Part shown: positions 52,603-60,900 of the stretch, piece by piece
Position numbering within the stretch: position 1 is the first letter of the stretch
Layout of the letters: each line of letters starts with the position of its first letter
DNA from: CALJFL01 sp039964455
GTDB lineage: Bacteria > Pseudomonadota > Gammaproteobacteria > Pseudomonadales > Halieaceae
Direction of reading: 5' to 3'
NCBI GenBank assembly: GCA_039964455.1
Contig: JBDVXK010000014.1
Location: 1-64,000 of the forward strand
DNA: 64,000 nucleotides
The notes under the pieces: model-generated
The model's database searches: none
Told to the model about the DNA's origin: nothing
What the model saw: the letters and a program-made list of their open reading frames with translations, nothing else
Program-made: the position numbers and the translations under genes

Positions 52603-54294
52603 TTAGCTTGACGACAGCTCGAAGCTATGATCGATCAGACGACCGTAGTTGCCATCAGGATTCTGAGGGAAGCTACGCTCCCAAGCCACGAATCCTACCA
52701 CTGGCACATCAGGTGCAGCTGGAATACATGTAGCACGCTGACCAGCGGTGTTCCAGATCGGAGCCTTAGTCAGGTCAGGGTTAACGTTGTTAGACACGAT
52801 GTCATACTGACAGATACTCTGATCAGATGAGAAAACCCGGGAAGCAGAAGTGACCTCAAGAGAAGCCCAACCGAAATCACCCAGTGCAGATGCATCTACA
52901 GAAGTAGCTACAGCGCTTCCCAAAACAGGAGTGTTAGCACCATCGGTCCACTCAACAACGTTCACCTCGTAAGGGAGCTGAAGCTCGTTACGCTCGCCGG
53001 GAGGCTGCGGGGAAATCACCAGATCACCATCTTCTGGCACAATCTGACCTTCTTCACGATCATAAAGCGTCAGGTCAGCGGTAACCGGGATATCACGGAA
53101 GTTACACTCCGGCACTTGAATGGTTCCGCTCGAAGTATTGGTTGTAGTTCCGCAATTAGAATCATCCAGACCCTGAGTCAACCAAACGTATTGGTCAAGC
53201 ATCGCGTACTGGCCAGGCATTGTTACAACCCAGTCGGTAGACACGTTACGGGCACTCGCTATAGACCAGTCGTTGAGCACGTCTGTTACGCCCAAAACAG
53301 TGGCGCTACGCAAGGCATTGTACTGGTAGCGCAATGCAAAAGGATTACCAGCAAAATTGGGGCTACCAGCGTCTACCCAAGGACCACCGTCCAGATCAGG
53401 GTAGTCAAAGCCGTACGGGTCGCCACTGAACAGACCAGTTTCCTGGTTGGTCATCCAAGGTTCAGTAGAGAAATTGCTAAGGTGAACCGCATCGCCACCA
53501 AATTCGATACCAGACGCTGCGTCACGGAAGAAATAAGACACCTTCAACGCGTTTTCTTCTGAATCGAAGAAGTTTGCACAAACTTCGGCAAGATCCTCAT
53601 CCCTAGTTACAGTTTCCGAAGAATCCAGACACGCTGCGCCTTTACCGATGTACAGTTCTGCTGAATCTGCATCCACTTCCTGATGGGTACGGTCGTAGTC
53701 GATTACACCCTTGTCAGCCAGTGTGCCATCTGTGAATGGGTCGTTACGCAGTCCGACGTTTGAGAAGAAGTTTGACGCTACTTCACCACAGTCACGGGGG
53801 ACGCCATCTTTGTGCTTGGCAGCAATAGCAATCGGCGCCGATTCTGTAGTAGGTGCGCCCATGGTGATAACTTCAATGTAACCTTCCTCCGCACCCAAGC
53901 GGTAGATAGGAGACATAGGGAAGTCACCGTTCTCGCGAATCGGTGCAGTACAAGAAGCATCATCTGTAGAAACCACGATATTACCAGTTTCGTCAGAAAT
54001 GCTGCCTGTCCACTCGTCCTTCGGAGAAAGAATGAGGTTAAAGTCCAACGCGTCAGCTGAGTCAGTAGCGCGACGTAGGCGCAGCTTCACAACCTGAGTT
54101 TTCTTCGACGTGTTGATGATGTGGATACCAGTTACCCAATCGTCCTGTACTGTGTAGTAAGGAACGATCGCAGTATCACCCAGGTTACCGATTGAGCGCT
54201 CAACTGTAGCCTGAGCACCGGCAACTCCAGCGTATCCGGCCGAGACTGCAGCTACTGCTACGGCCAGACCTAACGGTTTAAAGTTACTGTTCAT
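52603..54294 (-). CDS. Secreted protein of unknown function (VPYYTV-type)
   Basis: A Sec signal peptide (cleavage near AGA, residue 27) leads a 536-residue acidic mature protein. The start TAIVPYYTVQDDWVTGIHIINTS and DFNLILSPKDEWTGSI recall a family of secreted proteins in marine gammaproteobacteria of unknown role. Eight cysteines after the signal could form four disulfides, as expected for an exported protein. No lipobox, membrane helix or catalytic motif is seen. It has its own strong promoter and strong terminator, so it is monocistronic and probably abundant. The SD AGGAG lies in a 13-bp palindrome (54297-54309). Confidence 0.8.
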   Translation of the reverse strand: MNSNFKPLGLAVAVAAVSAGYAGVAGAQATVERSIGNLGDTAIVPYYTVQDDWVTGIHIINTSKKTQVVKLRLRRATDSADALDFNLILSPKDEWTGSISDETGNIVVSTDDASCTAPIRENGDFPMSPIYRLGAEEGYIEVITMGAPTTESAPIAIAAKHKDGVPRDCGEVASNFFSNVGLRNDPFTDGTLADKGVIDYDRTHQEVDADSAELYIGKGAACLDSSETVTRDEDLAEVCANFFDSEENALKVSYFFRDAASGIEFGGDAVHLSNFSTEPWMTNQETGLFSGDPYGFDYPDLDGGPWVDAGSPNFAGNPFALRYQYNALRSATVLGVTDVLNDWSIASARNVSTDWVVTMPGQYAMLDQYVWLTQGLDDSNCGTTTNTSSGTIQVPECNFRDIPVTADLTLYDREEGQIVPEDGDLVISPQPPGERNELQLPYEVNVVEWTDGANTPVLGSAVATSVDASALGDFGWASLEVTSASRVFSSDQSICQYDIVSNNVNPDLTKAPIWNTAGQRATCIPAAPDVPVVGFVAWERSFPQNPDGNYGRLIDHSFELSSS

Positions 54295-54352
54295 ATTAGG
54301 AGACTCCTAGTGTCTTTATTACGTACAACCAAGTTTATAGATTGCTAGCGCT

Positions 54353-54380
54353 ATTATTGCTAACCGCAGCCAGCTGTCAA
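54353..54380 (-). promoter_or_regulatory. Strong sigma-70 promoter of the 563-residue secreted protein gene
   Basis: On the minus strand a perfect TTGACA (54375-54380), a 16-bp spacer and AATAAT (54353-54358, 5 of 6). The leader is about 55 nt and ends in a 13-bp palindrome TAGGAG-T-CTCCTA (54297-54309) that contains the ribosome binding site. Confidence 0.75.
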
Positions 54381-54392
54381 CCACCACAATAC

Positions 54393-54854
54393 CTATTCGT
54401 TGGCGCTATACCACCACTCACCATCTACGTAGAGCCAACGCTCAGTAAAGGTGACCGGCACAGTGCCAATCGATCTCGATGCTGCAGAGGTTTGTTTGGT
54501 CGGAGAGGACATGACTCTCACCGCCACACTCGCCACAGCTGCCCGCGCATCATAAGTAACTACCTCAACCCCTGTCAACTCCCAATCCACTGCATAGGAA
54601 AATTTATTGATATACAGTCTCTTAGGAAAGATTCTTCTGTAATTAGGTGTGGTGTATTCCCAGGTGGTTTCCCAGTCGCGAATAATGCGGGCCTGCCAAC
54701 GCTGTTCAACGCGCTGCTCAAGCCGGGACATGTCTGGGTTTGGGGGTTCATCTGTAGTGGCTGACTCATCGCATGCCACCAAAAAAGTGAGTGATATAAG
54801 ACTCACCCACAGACCTTTGCAGAGTTTTTCCATTGAAAAAATAGAACGTAACAT
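54393..54854 (-). CDS. Small putative lipoprotein, function unknown
   Basis: A signal peptide ends in the lipobox LVAC (SLISLTFLVAC), followed by Asp at +2, which in enterobacteria would keep the lipoprotein in the inner membrane. The mature part of about 120 residues (YTTPNYRRIFPKRLY, FTERWLYVDGEWWYS) looks like an NTF2-like alpha+beta fold. I do not recognise a characterised family. The ATG at 54833 (MEKLCKGLW) is an alternative start. It has its own promoter and lies between the T2SS-linked sulfotransferase gene and the secreted-protein gene. Confidence 0.72.
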   Translation of the reverse strand: MLRSIFSMEKLCKGLWVSLISLTFLVACDESATTDEPPNPDMSRLEQRVEQRWQARIIRDWETTWEYTTPNYRRIFPKRLYINKFSYAVDWELTGVEVVTYDARAAVASVAVRVMSSPTKQTSAASRSIGTVPVTFTERWLYVDGEWWYSANE

Positions 54855-54888
54855 ATTGAGTTTATTGCCTTTTCTTGTGGACGCGGCG

Positions 54889-54916
54889 ATTATACCCGCG
54901 CCCGACTGAATTTCAA
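54889..54916 (-). promoter_or_regulatory. Sigma-70 promoter of the small lipoprotein gene
   Basis: On the minus strand TTGAAA (54911-54916), a 16-bp spacer and a perfect TATAAT (54889-54894). It lies in the 94-bp gap after the last gene of the T2SS operon. Confidence 0.75.
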
Positions 54917-54948
54917 CAGCTTAACGCAATCACCTACTGAGACACGCC

Positions 54949-55644
54949 TCACCCCGGGCCACATCGTCGCTCTCGAGCACTACAGGCCGCGCTGTAAAGA
55001 GCGACATCGTCCTCATGATAAGCCGCGATACGCGGCAAATCCAGCTGCCCCAGGGCAGCTTCAAGCGCTGATGGTAGGGGCCCGGGGCGCATATTCAGCT
55101 TCTCCTGCGTGGCATTATGACCGAGGAAACGTGTGGAAAAGTACCGCAGATCTTCTTCGAAAAACTCGGTAATTCCGACGAAATCAAAGCGATCTAGCGG
55201 GAATTGCCAAAGGAAGCGTGAATAGACATTGCGCAACTGGGGAGAGAGGCAGAATTGTTCAAGTGACCAAGCCTCTTCCACCACCTTTCTATGCAGGGAA
55301 GAGGTCTCTTCTGATGTGGGGTCATAGCTGCGATGCCAGTAAGCATAATGGGAGATAAGCCGCGCTATCGGGTCGCGCAGCCACGTTACGAACGTACAAT
55401 TGGTGATTTTGGCCAGTCCCATATACTTGACCGGAAGAAAATGGCCGTGAATGCACGCAATAGCATCATAGCGCTCGCTAACAGTTTCTTCTGCAAAGCG
55501 TGATGCGGCAGCTTGAGCCTCTTCGGGGCGTTGAGCTAAAGGGAAATCACTATAGTCAGGCTGGAAAGCCGCCCCATAGTGCTCCTCCAAGGCCGCCCGG
55601 AAGCTAAGCCCCGCCGTTTTGGGCATGTGTACCGAGACCAGCAC
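54949..55644 (-). CDS. Sulfotransferase (Sulfotransfer_2-like), last gene of the T2SS operon
   Basis: A 231-residue PAPS-dependent sulfotransferase-family protein. The 5'-phosphosulfate loop is VHMPKTAGLSFRAAL (5-19), and the 3'-phosphate motif is WLRDPIARLISHYAYW (88-103). The segment YDAIACIHGHF between them is also typical of the carbohydrate sulfotransferase group. The GTG start is 4 bp after the gspD stop and has no ribosome binding site of its own, so translation is probably coupled to gspD. The acceptor is unknown. Confidence 0.87.
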   Translation of the reverse strand: MLVSVHMPKTAGLSFRAALEEHYGAAFQPDYSDFPLAQRPEEAQAAASRFAEETVSERYDAIACIHGHFLPVKYMGLAKITNCTFVTWLRDPIARLISHYAYWHRSYDPTSEETSSLHRKVVEEAWSLEQFCLSPQLRNVYSRFLWQFPLDRFDFVGITEFFEEDLRYFSTRFLGHNATQEKLNMRPGPLPSALEAALGQLDLPRIAAYHEDDVALYSAACSARERRCGPG

Positions 55645-55648
55645 TCGT

Positions 55649-57907
55649 TTAATCGGGCTGATCTTCGATCAACTCCATGAAGCGCACCTGTGAGCGCATT
55701 TCTTCACCCACCTGCCGGAGGTCTTCCTGACTGTAAAGCGCGCGAGGGGTAATTATGACCAGCAGTTCTGTGCGGCGATTTTCATTAGTAACCGTACCAA
55801 ACAGCGGGCCTATAAACGGCAGGGTATGCAGTATGGGGACACCAGACTCAGTTTCCGTGCCGTTTTCTCGAATCAATCCACCCAGCACCACCGATTCACC
55901 TGAGCGCACTGCCACGCGACTCATGATATTCCGATTCAGGAACGAACGTTGACCAGTGGCCGAGTCGATCTCGCCCACGTCGGTTACCTCTTGCTCAATA
56001 TCCATGGTTACCAGTGCTCCCGCATTCACTGAGGGCCTGACGTTCAACTTCACGCCGGTATCGCGATACTGAATATTCTGTGTAGACGTACCACCGTCGG
56101 TGACTGACTGGCCTACCAGCACTGGCACCTGGTCACCCACATGAATATAAGCATCGTGATTATCAAGCACCATTACCGATGGCGTTGAGATCACGTTAAT
56201 CAAAGACTCTTCAGACAGTGCATTAAGCACCGCGCTGATATCCCCTATCGAGTTCGTGACAGTGTAGGAAAAACCGGGTACCGCGGCAGCCGGGCCACCT
56301 GCAGCCGCAGCCAACACCCCAACACCGTCGTAATCGTTACCCAACCCGTTGCTGAAGGTCCACTCAAGGCCGTACTTCAATCGGTCAGTAAGCGTGACCT
56401 CTAGAATACTCGCCTCGATGATGACCTGTGTGGCTACGACATCGAGTTTTTCAAGGGCAGACTTGATCAACTTGTACTGACGCCCGGTTGCGTAAATCAT
56501 CAGGGAGTTGTTTTCGTCATCTGCAACTACTCGCACGTCTTCAATCGCCACACCACCCGCGGCAGGGTCATCCCCTGTGCTCAATGTGCCCGAAGTCATA
56601 CTCGAGCCTGTCGCACTTGGCCTACTTGACCCAAAAGAAGAACTGCTGGAGCCAGAGGAACGACTGCTGCCAGAACTGGAAGATGAACCAATTGTTTCTT
56701 GCGAAAGACCAGGCGCAACGCCAGACCGGTCTGATCCACGGTTACCTGAATTAAGGCCACCAGACCCGGATGAGGTTTGACTCACACCCGACCCGCCCGA
56801 ATAAATGCCCGTTAACAGCTCTGCCAACCGACCTGCTGTAGTGTTCTGCACAGGATAAACATACAAGCGCTTTTCAAAACTGGAGTCGGGCGCTTCATCC
56901 AAACGCTCAATCCACTTTCCTACAAGACTGAGATAATGTGACCTTGGTGTCACTACCAGCAGACTATTGAGGCGTTTAAAGGGGATAATCCTAACCAGAT
57001 TCCCGTAACTATCATCCTCCCCACCACTGCCGGACAAAACTTCGTTCAGTGCAAACTGAACCTCTTCTACCGTACTACTTTCCAGGGGGAACAAACCGAC
57101 AGACATACCGGCCAGCATATCGACATCAAAAGTCGAAATGATATCCATCCAGCCATCCATCTGGGCGCGAGTACCCGCAAGCATCAGAACATTTCGGGCA
57201 TTGTCGATACGAACGAAAGCTGTTTCTTCCGCAAGCGGCCGCAGAATTTCAGCCATCGCAGAGGCACTGATGTATTGCAGGGGGACAATCGAAGTGTTGT
57301 AGCCAGCGGCACGATTACGCGGATTGGAGACCGAGGGTGAAAGTCGTGCAGCCTGCGCCGACCCGGACACAAGATAGCGCCCGTCTGTCCCGCGAATGAG
57401 CAAAGAGCCGTTGGACTTTAGCAACGACTCGAGGATACCCAGAAGCTGATCCCTGGGAACCGGAGTACGCGACCGCAATGTAACCTGCCCCTGAATAGGG
57501 TGATCGATCACATAATCGAGCCCAAGAATATCCCACATGATGGCATGCACGACTTCGCCCAGTGGTGCCTGTTCGAAATTCAGGCTCACATCATCGCCGA
57601 TAAATTTGACGGGGTCCTGCTTTGCCGGAACTCGCACCGGGCGGTCCGTACCCTTATAGATTATCGGGTCAGTCAGCGGCGCTTCCTCCGCTGCCACCAC
57701 TGCCAACTCGGCAGCAGACGAGGATAGGCCAACCACCTCAGAAGTACTTTCAGCGCTGGACGCGGGGGCCGCCTCAGCTGATTCGGTTGCCGGCTTTTCT
57801 TCGCCGGGCATCGCGCAGGATGTCAGCACAGCCAACAGTACCGCAATCACAATCGGTATTCGAAAAATCTCGGAATCCCCTACTTTTGTTAACTGTTTCA
57901 CTGGCAT
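55649..57907 (-). CDS. gspD: GspD, type II secretion secretin with lipoprotein signal
   Basis: GspD forms the outer-membrane channel of the type II secretion system. The N0-N3 domains (about residues 120-480 of the longest frame) precede the C-terminal secretin domain, seen in VIIEASILEVTLTDRLKYG, VISTPSVMVLDNHDA, GDQVPVLVG and VAVRSGESVVLGGLI. A Ser/Gly-rich low-complexity stretch of about 70 residues interrupts N3. From the ATG at 57907 the signal peptide ends in a lipobox LTSC (Cys31, Ala at +2), so it should be lipidated and sent to the outer membrane. A GTG at 57901 with AAGG 7 nt upstream is also possible. Confidence 0.94.
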   Translation of the reverse strand: MPVKQLTKVGDSEIFRIPIVIAVLLAVLTSCAMPGEEKPATESAEAAPASSAESTSEVVGLSSSAAELAVVAAEEAPLTDPIIYKGTDRPVRVPAKQDPVKFIGDDVSLNFEQAPLGEVVHAIMWDILGLDYVIDHPIQGQVTLRSRTPVPRDQLLGILESLLKSNGSLLIRGTDGRYLVSGSAQAARLSPSVSNPRNRAAGYNTSIVPLQYISASAMAEILRPLAEETAFVRIDNARNVLMLAGTRAQMDGWMDIISTFDVDMLAGMSVGLFPLESSTVEEVQFALNEVLSGSGGEDDSYGNLVRIIPFKRLNSLLVVTPRSHYLSLVGKWIERLDEAPDSSFEKRLYVYPVQNTTAGRLAELLTGIYSGGSGVSQTSSGSGGLNSGNRGSDRSGVAPGLSQETIGSSSSSGSSRSSGSSSSSFGSSRPSATGSSMTSGTLSTGDDPAAGGVAIEDVRVVADDENNSLMIYATGRQYKLIKSALEKLDVVATQVIIEASILEVTLTDRLKYGLEWTFSNGLGNDYDGVGVLAAAAGGPAAAVPGFSYTVTNSIGDISAVLNALSEESLINVISTPSVMVLDNHDAYIHVGDQVPVLVGQSVTDGGTSTQNIQYRDTGVKLNVRPSVNAGALVTMDIEQEVTDVGEIDSATGQRSFLNRNIMSRVAVRSGESVVLGGLIRENGTETESGVPILHTLPFIGPLFGTVTNENRRTELLVIITPRALYSQEDLRQVGEEMRSQVRFMELIEDQPD

Positions 57908-57920
57908 GCCTTTATAGTCA

Positions 57921-58487
57921 TTATCGTTTCGCGCCGTTACCGGCAGCTTTTGCCCCTGAATATTGAAGCACAAGTGTTTCCAGCTTCCCACCGCTGGAAA
58001 ATTGCACCTGGTTCAGGTCTACAGATTTCAACTTCCAGCCCTTGACCTCTTCCCCGATCAAGATCCGTTGTTTTTTACCTTCCACGAGCAAAATCACACC
58101 GGCAGATTCGCCACCACCAAATACGCCCAGCAACTTAACCTTGTCCAGCTCGCTTTTTTGGGCGCCAGATTCCTTCACTACCGGCGCTGGCGGCGGTTCG
58201 GCAGACAATGGCCTGCGAGATGGAAAAAACAGGGGTCTGGAGGTTATCTCACCACGCATCTCTGAGGTAACAACCCCGCTCGCTACTGCATCGGCAACTA
58301 CCAAGCTTCCCGGTGCTGGTAATCTCGTGGCGGGTTCGGTCAAAACGGCCAGCCTTACGGCCGTCAAAACCAACAAAAGCAGGAAAAGCAGGGTTACAAG
58401 CACCACCGCCAACTCCAGATAGCGCTGGGTTTGCAGCGGATTTTCGGTCTGCCGGTAACGACTTCTCAGCTGAGTGAGCAGGCTCAT
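57921..58487 (-). CDS. gspC: GspC-like inner-membrane connector of the type II secretion system
   Basis: The protein has one N-terminal membrane helix (about residues 26-48) and a periplasmic HR-like domain (SRPLFFPSRRPL; KLLGVFGGGESAGVILLVEGKKQRILIGEEVKGWKL). This domain contacts the N0 domain of GspD. At 188 residues it ends after the HR region and lacks the C-terminal PDZ or coiled coil of classical GspC, so a GspN or PilP-like naming is also possible. Its place directly before gspD and a 4-bp overlap with the gspM stop support its role. Confidence 0.8.
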   Translation of the reverse strand: MSLLTQLRSRYRQTENPLQTQRYLELAVVLVTLLFLLLLVLTAVRLAVLTEPATRLPAPGSLVVADAVASGVVTSEMRGEITSRPLFFPSRRPLSAEPPPAPVVKESGAQKSELDKVKLLGVFGGGESAGVILLVEGKKQRILIGEEVKGWKLKSVDLNQVQFSSGGKLETLVLQYSGAKAAGNGAKR

Positions 58488-59050
58488 TGATTAGCCCTCA
58501 ATGCAACCAGTCGCAAGGTTGCCGTAATATCCTGGTCTTTCGCCTTCCGCCCTCTGCGCGTTGACGACATTGGCCGCATATCCATTGACTCGACAAAGAC
58601 TCGCGGTGTGTGGGCCTCCAATGACCCTAACGCGCTATCCATCTCCGGCAGTTCTCCCCGAACAGTCAGGCGAATACCTACCTGATCAAACTCTTCTCCC
58701 TCGATGATAGGTAAGGCCTGAATGTTACTTACCGACAAGCCAGATGAAACAAGAAGGGAGCGCACGCTATTTTGCAGCTCTGCCGAAACGTTGGGTCGCG
58801 CCGAAGTCGAGGGGTATACGGCGTTCTCGAGTTTTCTAGATACGTCCCCTACTGATGCCTGCAATGCGGGCTCGCTTTCCAACAGCCCCTTCAGCCTCGC
58901 AATCCGTGGCTCAAGGCGGTCTATTTGAACCTGATTATCATGCCTGACTAACAGAAGCGATGCGACGCCGTACAAGACAAGCAGCAGAGGGACTAGCAGG
59001 GTTGCAGCAACCACAGCCGACGTACGCTGATTCTGGCGAAACCAGTTCAC
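58484..59050 (-). CDS. gspM: GspM-like (type b) type II secretion protein
   Basis: A bitopic inner-membrane protein with one membrane helix (about residues 12-35), a short coiled coil and a ferredoxin-like periplasmic domain (SVSNIQALPIIEGEEFDQVGIRLTVRGEL). The layout matches the GspM type b (T2SSM_b) family, which stabilises GspL. 188 residues. Both ends overlap neighbours by 4 bp. Confidence 0.82.
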   Translation of the reverse strand: MNWFRQNQRTSAVVAATLLVPLLLVLYGVASLLLVRHDNQVQIDRLEPRIARLKGLLESEPALQASVGDVSRKLENAVYPSTSARPNVSAELQNSVRSLLVSSGLSVSNIQALPIIEGEEFDQVGIRLTVRGELPEMDSALGSLEAHTPRVFVESMDMRPMSSTRRGRKAKDQDITATLRLVALRANQ

Positions 59051-60078
59051 GACTCGTCAGCCTCCCCATCGCCGGCTAGCGTGATAGTCAGCGTAAAGCG
59101 TTCCTGCCCATCGCTAGTCTTGATGATCGCCTGAGGCGCCGTGACTGTTGAGTAGGCAGTCTCCTTGATCAGCATCTCCATGATCTCTGCCGCATTGACC
59201 GCTCGGCCGCGAACTCGAACCTCACGGCCAGCAATCGCCAGAGACTCGAGGTAAGTGTCGTCACCCAGCAATCCAGTCAACCGGGCCAATTCGAAATGTG
59301 GACTGGGATTGGCATCAAGCATGCCATTTACCGCAGTCATCGTATCATTGGCCCGCAGAACAGACTCACGCATAGAGGCAGCTGACTTCGCCTCGCCCTG
59401 AATGTCGGCCGCGAATTGCTGATAACGCTGCAGTTCAAGGTACTTGCCGAACGCCAATGCGCCAGAAATTAGCAGCAATACCAGTGCACAATACATCACC
59501 ATTATCCCTGCCTTTATCAGCCTTCTACGATAAAGGCTTTCGCGCTTACCCTCGCCAAAACCGCTTAAAACAATCATGGTATCGTTCGCTGATACCCAGA
59601 CTTCTCTGGCGTGAATGTCATGAATATCGTACTCACGCGCGATATAGGTCATCGTTGCGCTAAGCGAAACGATAGCCAGTCGCACCTGAATATGTGTTTC
59701 TGTTTTACCTATCAACTGCCAACCCGAACCGGTATCGGCTTCAGGGAACGGGCTATTGGCTAGCACCTCGTAGCCCATCACTGTTTCCAGATCCAGCTCC
59801 ACCGTGACCGGCATCTCAAGCGTTTTTGCCAGCACAAGATCATCCGGCAATAGGATCGCCTCGCAGCTGCAGTCAGTAACAGTTTCCAGGAGTTGACCTC
59901 CCTGGTAGAAAAGCGGCCCGCTCTCCGTGCTCACCTTGACCGCCTCATCCAATCGGCATTTTATTGGGGAATCGTAGCGCCATAGAAATTCTCGCCAAGC
60001 CACCCTCCAACCTTTGCCAAGGTTGCGCATGTCAAAGCCAAACAGTTCCCAGTTGTTACTCGATTGCAGCACAGTCAT
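59047..60078 (-). CDS. gspL: GspL, type II secretion inner-membrane assembly platform protein
   Basis: GspL links the cytoplasmic ATPase GspE to the membrane platform. The N-terminal 185 residues form a shortened cytoplasmic actin-like part, then one membrane helix (GIMVMYCALVLLLISGALAFG, about 191-211) and a periplasmic ferredoxin-like domain ending TLTITLAGDGEADES. The C-terminal part resembles PilN/GspL. At 343 residues it is somewhat short. It lies between gspK (24 bp gap) and gspM (4 bp overlap). Confidence 0.83.
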   Translation of the reverse strand: MTVLQSSNNWELFGFDMRNLGKGWRVAWREFLWRYDSPIKCRLDEAVKVSTESGPLFYQGGQLLETVTDCSCEAILLPDDLVLAKTLEMPVTVELDLETVMGYEVLANSPFPEADTGSGWQLIGKTETHIQVRLAIVSLSATMTYIAREYDIHDIHAREVWVSANDTMIVLSGFGEGKRESLYRRRLIKAGIMVMYCALVLLLISGALAFGKYLELQRYQQFAADIQGEAKSAASMRESVLRANDTMTAVNGMLDANPSPHFELARLTGLLGDDTYLESLAIAGREVRVRGRAVNAAEIMEMLIKETAYSTVTAPQAIIKTSDGQERFTLTITLAGDGEADES

Positions 60079-60102
60079 CCTTGCTTAATTTAATCTTCAT
60101 CG

Positions 60103-60900
60103 CTATCCCGCCACATGCACGCGTGCAGCCTCAGACCGAACGATCATCCAGGGCAGCGAACCCTGCGATGCACGCTCGGTTGACACCCAGGCGCGCCGCA
60201 GCCAAACCCTGTCACCGACAGTGACTTTGGCATCAGCACGAAATTTGCCATTCGCTCTCTTCTTGCCGCCTGAAACTGCAGCAGCAGACTCTCTTTGTGC
60301 CTGAACTGAGGCCACGCGATCAGGACTACCCTTGCTCGCCACCAGAAGCACGCTCTCTGGTGCTGATTTAAGGTCCAGACGGCCACCCGCAGTAGCTCCG
60401 GCATAAATTGAGTCTCTGACTGCGTCAAGAATAGCCCGACTGGCTCCTTCCACTTGCAGGAAATCCTCTGGGCTGAAAAATGTGTTAAGCCGCCATCGCA
60501 CAAGGTTATCAGCCAGCACTTGGGCATCGCCTGCATCAAGTCCGGCATTAACCTCAAACAATGCCTGCAGCAACTGCTTTGGTGCAGAGTTCAAGTCGAT
60601 CAATCCAGCTACCGGCACCAATTCGACTTCAACCGGATGACTGCCCACAACAAATCGAGTCCGCAAAATATTTACGCCTTCCACATCGGCGCTATCATTT
60701 GATCTCAGCGCTGCCATGGTCAGATGGACCGCCCCGTCACCAGCGGCTGAAGCCTTGGCACGAGCGCTATGCGCCTGCGCGAGTTTAACATCGGCCCTCG
60801 CTTCATACACAATTCCGGATACCAGCAACGACATGGCTGCCAAAAACCACAAAACTATGGCCATCGCGACGCCAGACTGACTTTTCATCGGGACATTCAT
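60103..60900 (-). CDS. gspK: GspK, type II secretion pseudopilus tip pseudopilin
   Basis: GspK caps the pseudopilus with GspI and GspJ. The leader ends QSG before VAMAIVLWFLAAMSLL, without Glu at +5, as is usual for GspK. The large helical domain includes the GspK signature VAGLIDLNSAP and LVRWRLNTFFSPEDFLQV. The ATG at 60900 overlaps the gspJ stop as ATGA, so I prefer it to the frame's earliest start at 60930. 265 residues. Confidence 0.9.
   Translation of the reverse strand: MNVPMKSQSGVAMAIVLWFLAAMSLLVSGIVYEARADVKLAQAHSARAKASAAGDGAVHLTMAALRSNDSADVEGVNILRTRFVVGSHPVEVELVPVAGLIDLNSAPKQLLQALFEVNAGLDAGDAQVLADNLVRWRLNTFFSPEDFLQVEGASRAILDAVRDSIYAGATAGGRLDLKSAPESVLLVASKGSPDRVASVQAQRESAAAVSGGKKRANGKFRADAKVTVGDRVWLRRAWVSTERASQGSLPWMIVRSEAARVHVAG

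Noticed and set aside
56488..56780. Plus-strand frames opposite the Ser-rich part of gspD
   Set aside because: They are the antisense of low-complexity Ser/Gly codons and have no coding features.
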